6,518 nt of DNA from NCBI GenBank assembly GCA_018109965.1, contig JAGBFE010000159.1:1-6518 (forward strand), given 5' to 3'. Below, in pieces: positions 5,790-6,518 of this stretch; positions within the stretch are counted from its first letter, which is position 1, and each line of letters opens with the position of its first letter. Source of the DNA: Oscillospiraceae bacterium (GTDB lineage Bacteria; Bacillota_A; Clostridia; Oscillospirales; Ruminococcaceae). The notes below the pieces were generated by a model. That model had not been told where the DNA came from. It did no database searches and saw only the letters and a list, made by a program, of their open reading frames with translations. The translations under genes were made by a program, and so were the position numbers.

Positions 5790-5811
5790 ATTATATTTTA
5801 CAAAATATAAT
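5790..5811. repeat. 22-bp AT-rich palindrome
   Basis: ATTATATTTT (5790-5799) and AAAATATAAT (5802-5811) are perfect inverse arms around AC. Overlapping it, TACAA (5799-5803) and TTGTA (5811-5815) form a shorter dyad whose arms recall the TACAATT/AATTGTA half-sites known for Bacillus OhrR. Together with the repeats before it, this is the only structure I see in the gene-free stretch 5673-5902. The AT-rich tracts there carry no coding frame I can support. Confidence 0.4.
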
Positions 5812-5902
5812 TGTATGTTAGAATTTCTGCACATTTAATACGGTATAGACACAATAACTGCCAATTGGTTTAAAGTCTATTGATTGCAAAAACAAAAAAC
5901 CA

Positions 5903-6199
5903 CAACCAAAAGGCCGAAAAAATGATTATATTTTTTCGAAAGACGGATCTTCCCCTTTTGTTGAAAGCACATTTAAAAGAGCGTGGAAAAAATACACCGA
6001 AGAAACAGGTATCACAGCCACACCACATCAGCTACGGCATGCTTATGCCACAATGCTTTACGAAGCAGGTATTGACGAAAAACTTGCACAGGAGCTGATG
6101 GGACATTCTGATATTGCAACAACACGAAATATTTACACCCATATCCGCACATCCAAAGTAAAAGATGCAGCAAATATTTTAAATTCTGTTGATTTTTGA
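5903..6199 (+). pseudogene. Tyrosine recombinase (phage-type integrase), C-terminal remnant
   Basis: The frame ending at TGA 6197-6199 encodes the catalytic end of a tyrosine recombinase. Visible are NDYIFSKDG (5921-5947), HQLRHAYAT (6026-6052) with the box II Arg at 6035-6037, LMGHSDIATT with its His at 6104-6106, and NIYTHIR with the nucleophile Tyr at 6134-6136. The arm-binding and core-binding domains, the first catalytic Arg and the beta-sheet Lys are missing. The frame is open only back to 5858 after a TAA. No ATG occurs before the one in the middle of the catalytic domain (6053), so no functional recombinase can be made. Residues before about 5912 do not look like an integrase, so the deletion junction lies near there. 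It sits 182 bp from the 3' end of a tRNA-Ser gene, which suggests a scar of an element integrated at that tRNA. Confidence 0.82.
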
Positions 6200-6214
6200 T
6201 TTTTCTAAAAAACC

Positions 6215-6266
6215 GACGACGTTTTGACGACAAAACAAGGCATTTTATAATAATTTTAGGCATTTT
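6215..6266 (+). repeat. Short direct repeats downstream of the integrase remnant
   Basis: GACGAC occurs at 6215-6220 and 6226-6231, and the second copy is flanked by GTTTT and AAAAC. AGGCATTTT occurs at 6238-6246 and 6258-6266, a period of 20. Direct repeats in this position, just after an int gene and before the tRNA, resemble the arm sites of integrases, but the copies are short and the assignment is tentative. Confidence 0.4.
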
Positions 6267-6291
6267 TCAAGTAATCTGCCAACCAATACAA

Positions 6292-6332
6292 AAACCACCT
6301 ATTTGGGCAAAATAAGCCCATTTAGGTGGTTT
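6292..6332. terminator. Hairpin, possible terminator
   Basis: AAACCACCTA (6292-6301) pairs with TAGGTGGTTT (6323-6332), and TGGGC (6304-6308) pairs with GCCCA (6316-6320) inside, after a TT/TT mismatch. On the minus strand the stem ends in a run of five T. It could back up the tRNA terminator or end transcripts from the integrase side. Confidence 0.6.
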
Positions 6333-6349
6333 AAATATGTTTATAAAAC

Positions 6350-6379
6350 AAAAAAACCGTCCAAATTGGACGGCTTTTT
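6350..6379 (-). terminator. Intrinsic terminator of tRNA-Ser
   Basis: CCGTCC (6357-6362) pairs with GGACGG (6368-6373). On the minus strand seven T residues follow (6356-6350), starting 9 bases after the CCA end of the tRNA. A CTTTTT at 6374-6379 gives weaker activity in the plus direction, so it may work both ways. Confidence 0.88.
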
Positions 6380-6381
6380 GA

Positions 6382-6471
6382 TGGCGGAGAGAGAGGGATT
6401 CGAACCCTCGGTGCGTGTTACCGCACACCCGCGTTCCAGGCGAGCACCTTCGACCACTCAGACATCTCTCC
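6382..6471 (-). tRNA. tRNA-Ser (anticodon GGA)
   Basis: A complete 90-nt class II tRNA on the minus strand. The acceptor stem pairs GGAGAGA (6471-6465) with TCTCTCC (6392-6386), followed by the G discriminator and an encoded CCA (6384-6382). The anticodon stem CTCGC/GCGGG encloses the loop CTGGAAC, with anticodon GGA at 6437-6435, reading UCC and UCU. The long variable arm GTGCG/CGCAC and the T arm GAGGG-TTCGAAT-CCCTC are intact. The gene is alone, with its own promoter and terminator. It is a common type of integration target, and an integrase remnant lies beyond its 3' end. Confidence 0.97.
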
Positions 6472-6489
6472 GTGTTCGACAGCTTTATT

Positions 6490-6518
6490 ATTATATAACG
6501 GCAATCCGCAATTGTCAA
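6490..6518 (-). promoter_or_regulatory. Consensus promoter of tRNA-Ser
   Basis: On the minus strand, TTGACA (6518-6513) and TATAAT (6495-6490) are both perfect and separated by exactly 17 nt. Transcription would start near 6483, about 12 bases before the mature tRNA. This is the strength expected for a stable-RNA gene. The -35 box ends exactly at the window edge. Confidence 0.85.

Noticed and set aside
5718..5811. CRISPR array or replication origin iterons
   Set aside because: The repeats are 9-mers in mixed orientation with irregular spacing, and there are no cas or rep genes or DnaA-box series in the window.
5880..6098. 72-residue ORF starting at 5880
   Set aside because: It runs in a different frame from the integrase remnant, which has unmistakable HxLRH, GHS and NIY motifs over the same bases.
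6012..6518. Minus-strand open frames at 6012-6263 and 6267-6518
   Set aside because: The first is antisense to the integrase remnant, and the second covers the tRNA-Ser gene, its terminator and its promoter.

Overview
The window looks like ordinary chromosome from a low-to-medium GC Firmicute of class Clostridia (Oscillospiraceae/Ruminococcaceae-like). The reasons are AT-rich intergenic DNA, strong AGGAGG-type ribosome binding sites, the Gram-positive primosome pair DnaD and DnaI, a small four-cysteine TSCPD protein of the kind common in Clostridia, and a tRNA gene with an encoded CCA end. The lineage is inferred from gene content only.

Layout, left to right. Bases 1-231 (minus) hold the first 77 codons of a ClpC-type AAA+ chaperone, cut by the window edge. 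A strong intrinsic terminator separates it from a small four-Cys TSCPD-domain gene (352-600, minus). Divergent promoters at 640-735 drive that gene leftward and a dnaD-dnaI operon rightward (772-2624), which encodes the primosome remodeller and the helicase loader. After an intrinsic terminator comes a radical SAM/SPASM enzyme of unknown substrate (2678-3589). It is followed by a 13-bp perfect inverted repeat that overlaps a good promoter for a MATE-family efflux transporter (3722-5119). The MATE gene converges, through a shared bidirectional terminator, on an OhrR/MarR-family peroxide-sensing repressor (5161-5595, minus). That repressor gene has dyad half-sites lying over its own promoter. 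Bases 5596-5902 have no gene but hold an AT-rich patch with three copies of a 9-mer and a 22-bp palindrome. Bases 5903-6199 are the C-terminal remnant of a tyrosine recombinase with no N-terminal part. Direct repeats and hairpins lead to a complete tRNA-Ser(GGA) gene (minus) with a consensus promoter at the right edge.

How the parts work together: DnaD and DnaI act together in loading the replicative helicase. MATE and OhrR may form a regulator-effector pair, since both promoters carry a similar AGCATA...TGCT dyad, but this is an inference. The integrase remnant beside tRNA-Ser is best read as the scar of an element that once used this tRNA as its attachment site. I see no clearly new multi-gene system. 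The best leads are the operator architecture upstream of MATE and ohrR, the repeat cluster at 5718-5811, and the radical SAM/SPASM gene with a possible short leader ORF beside it.
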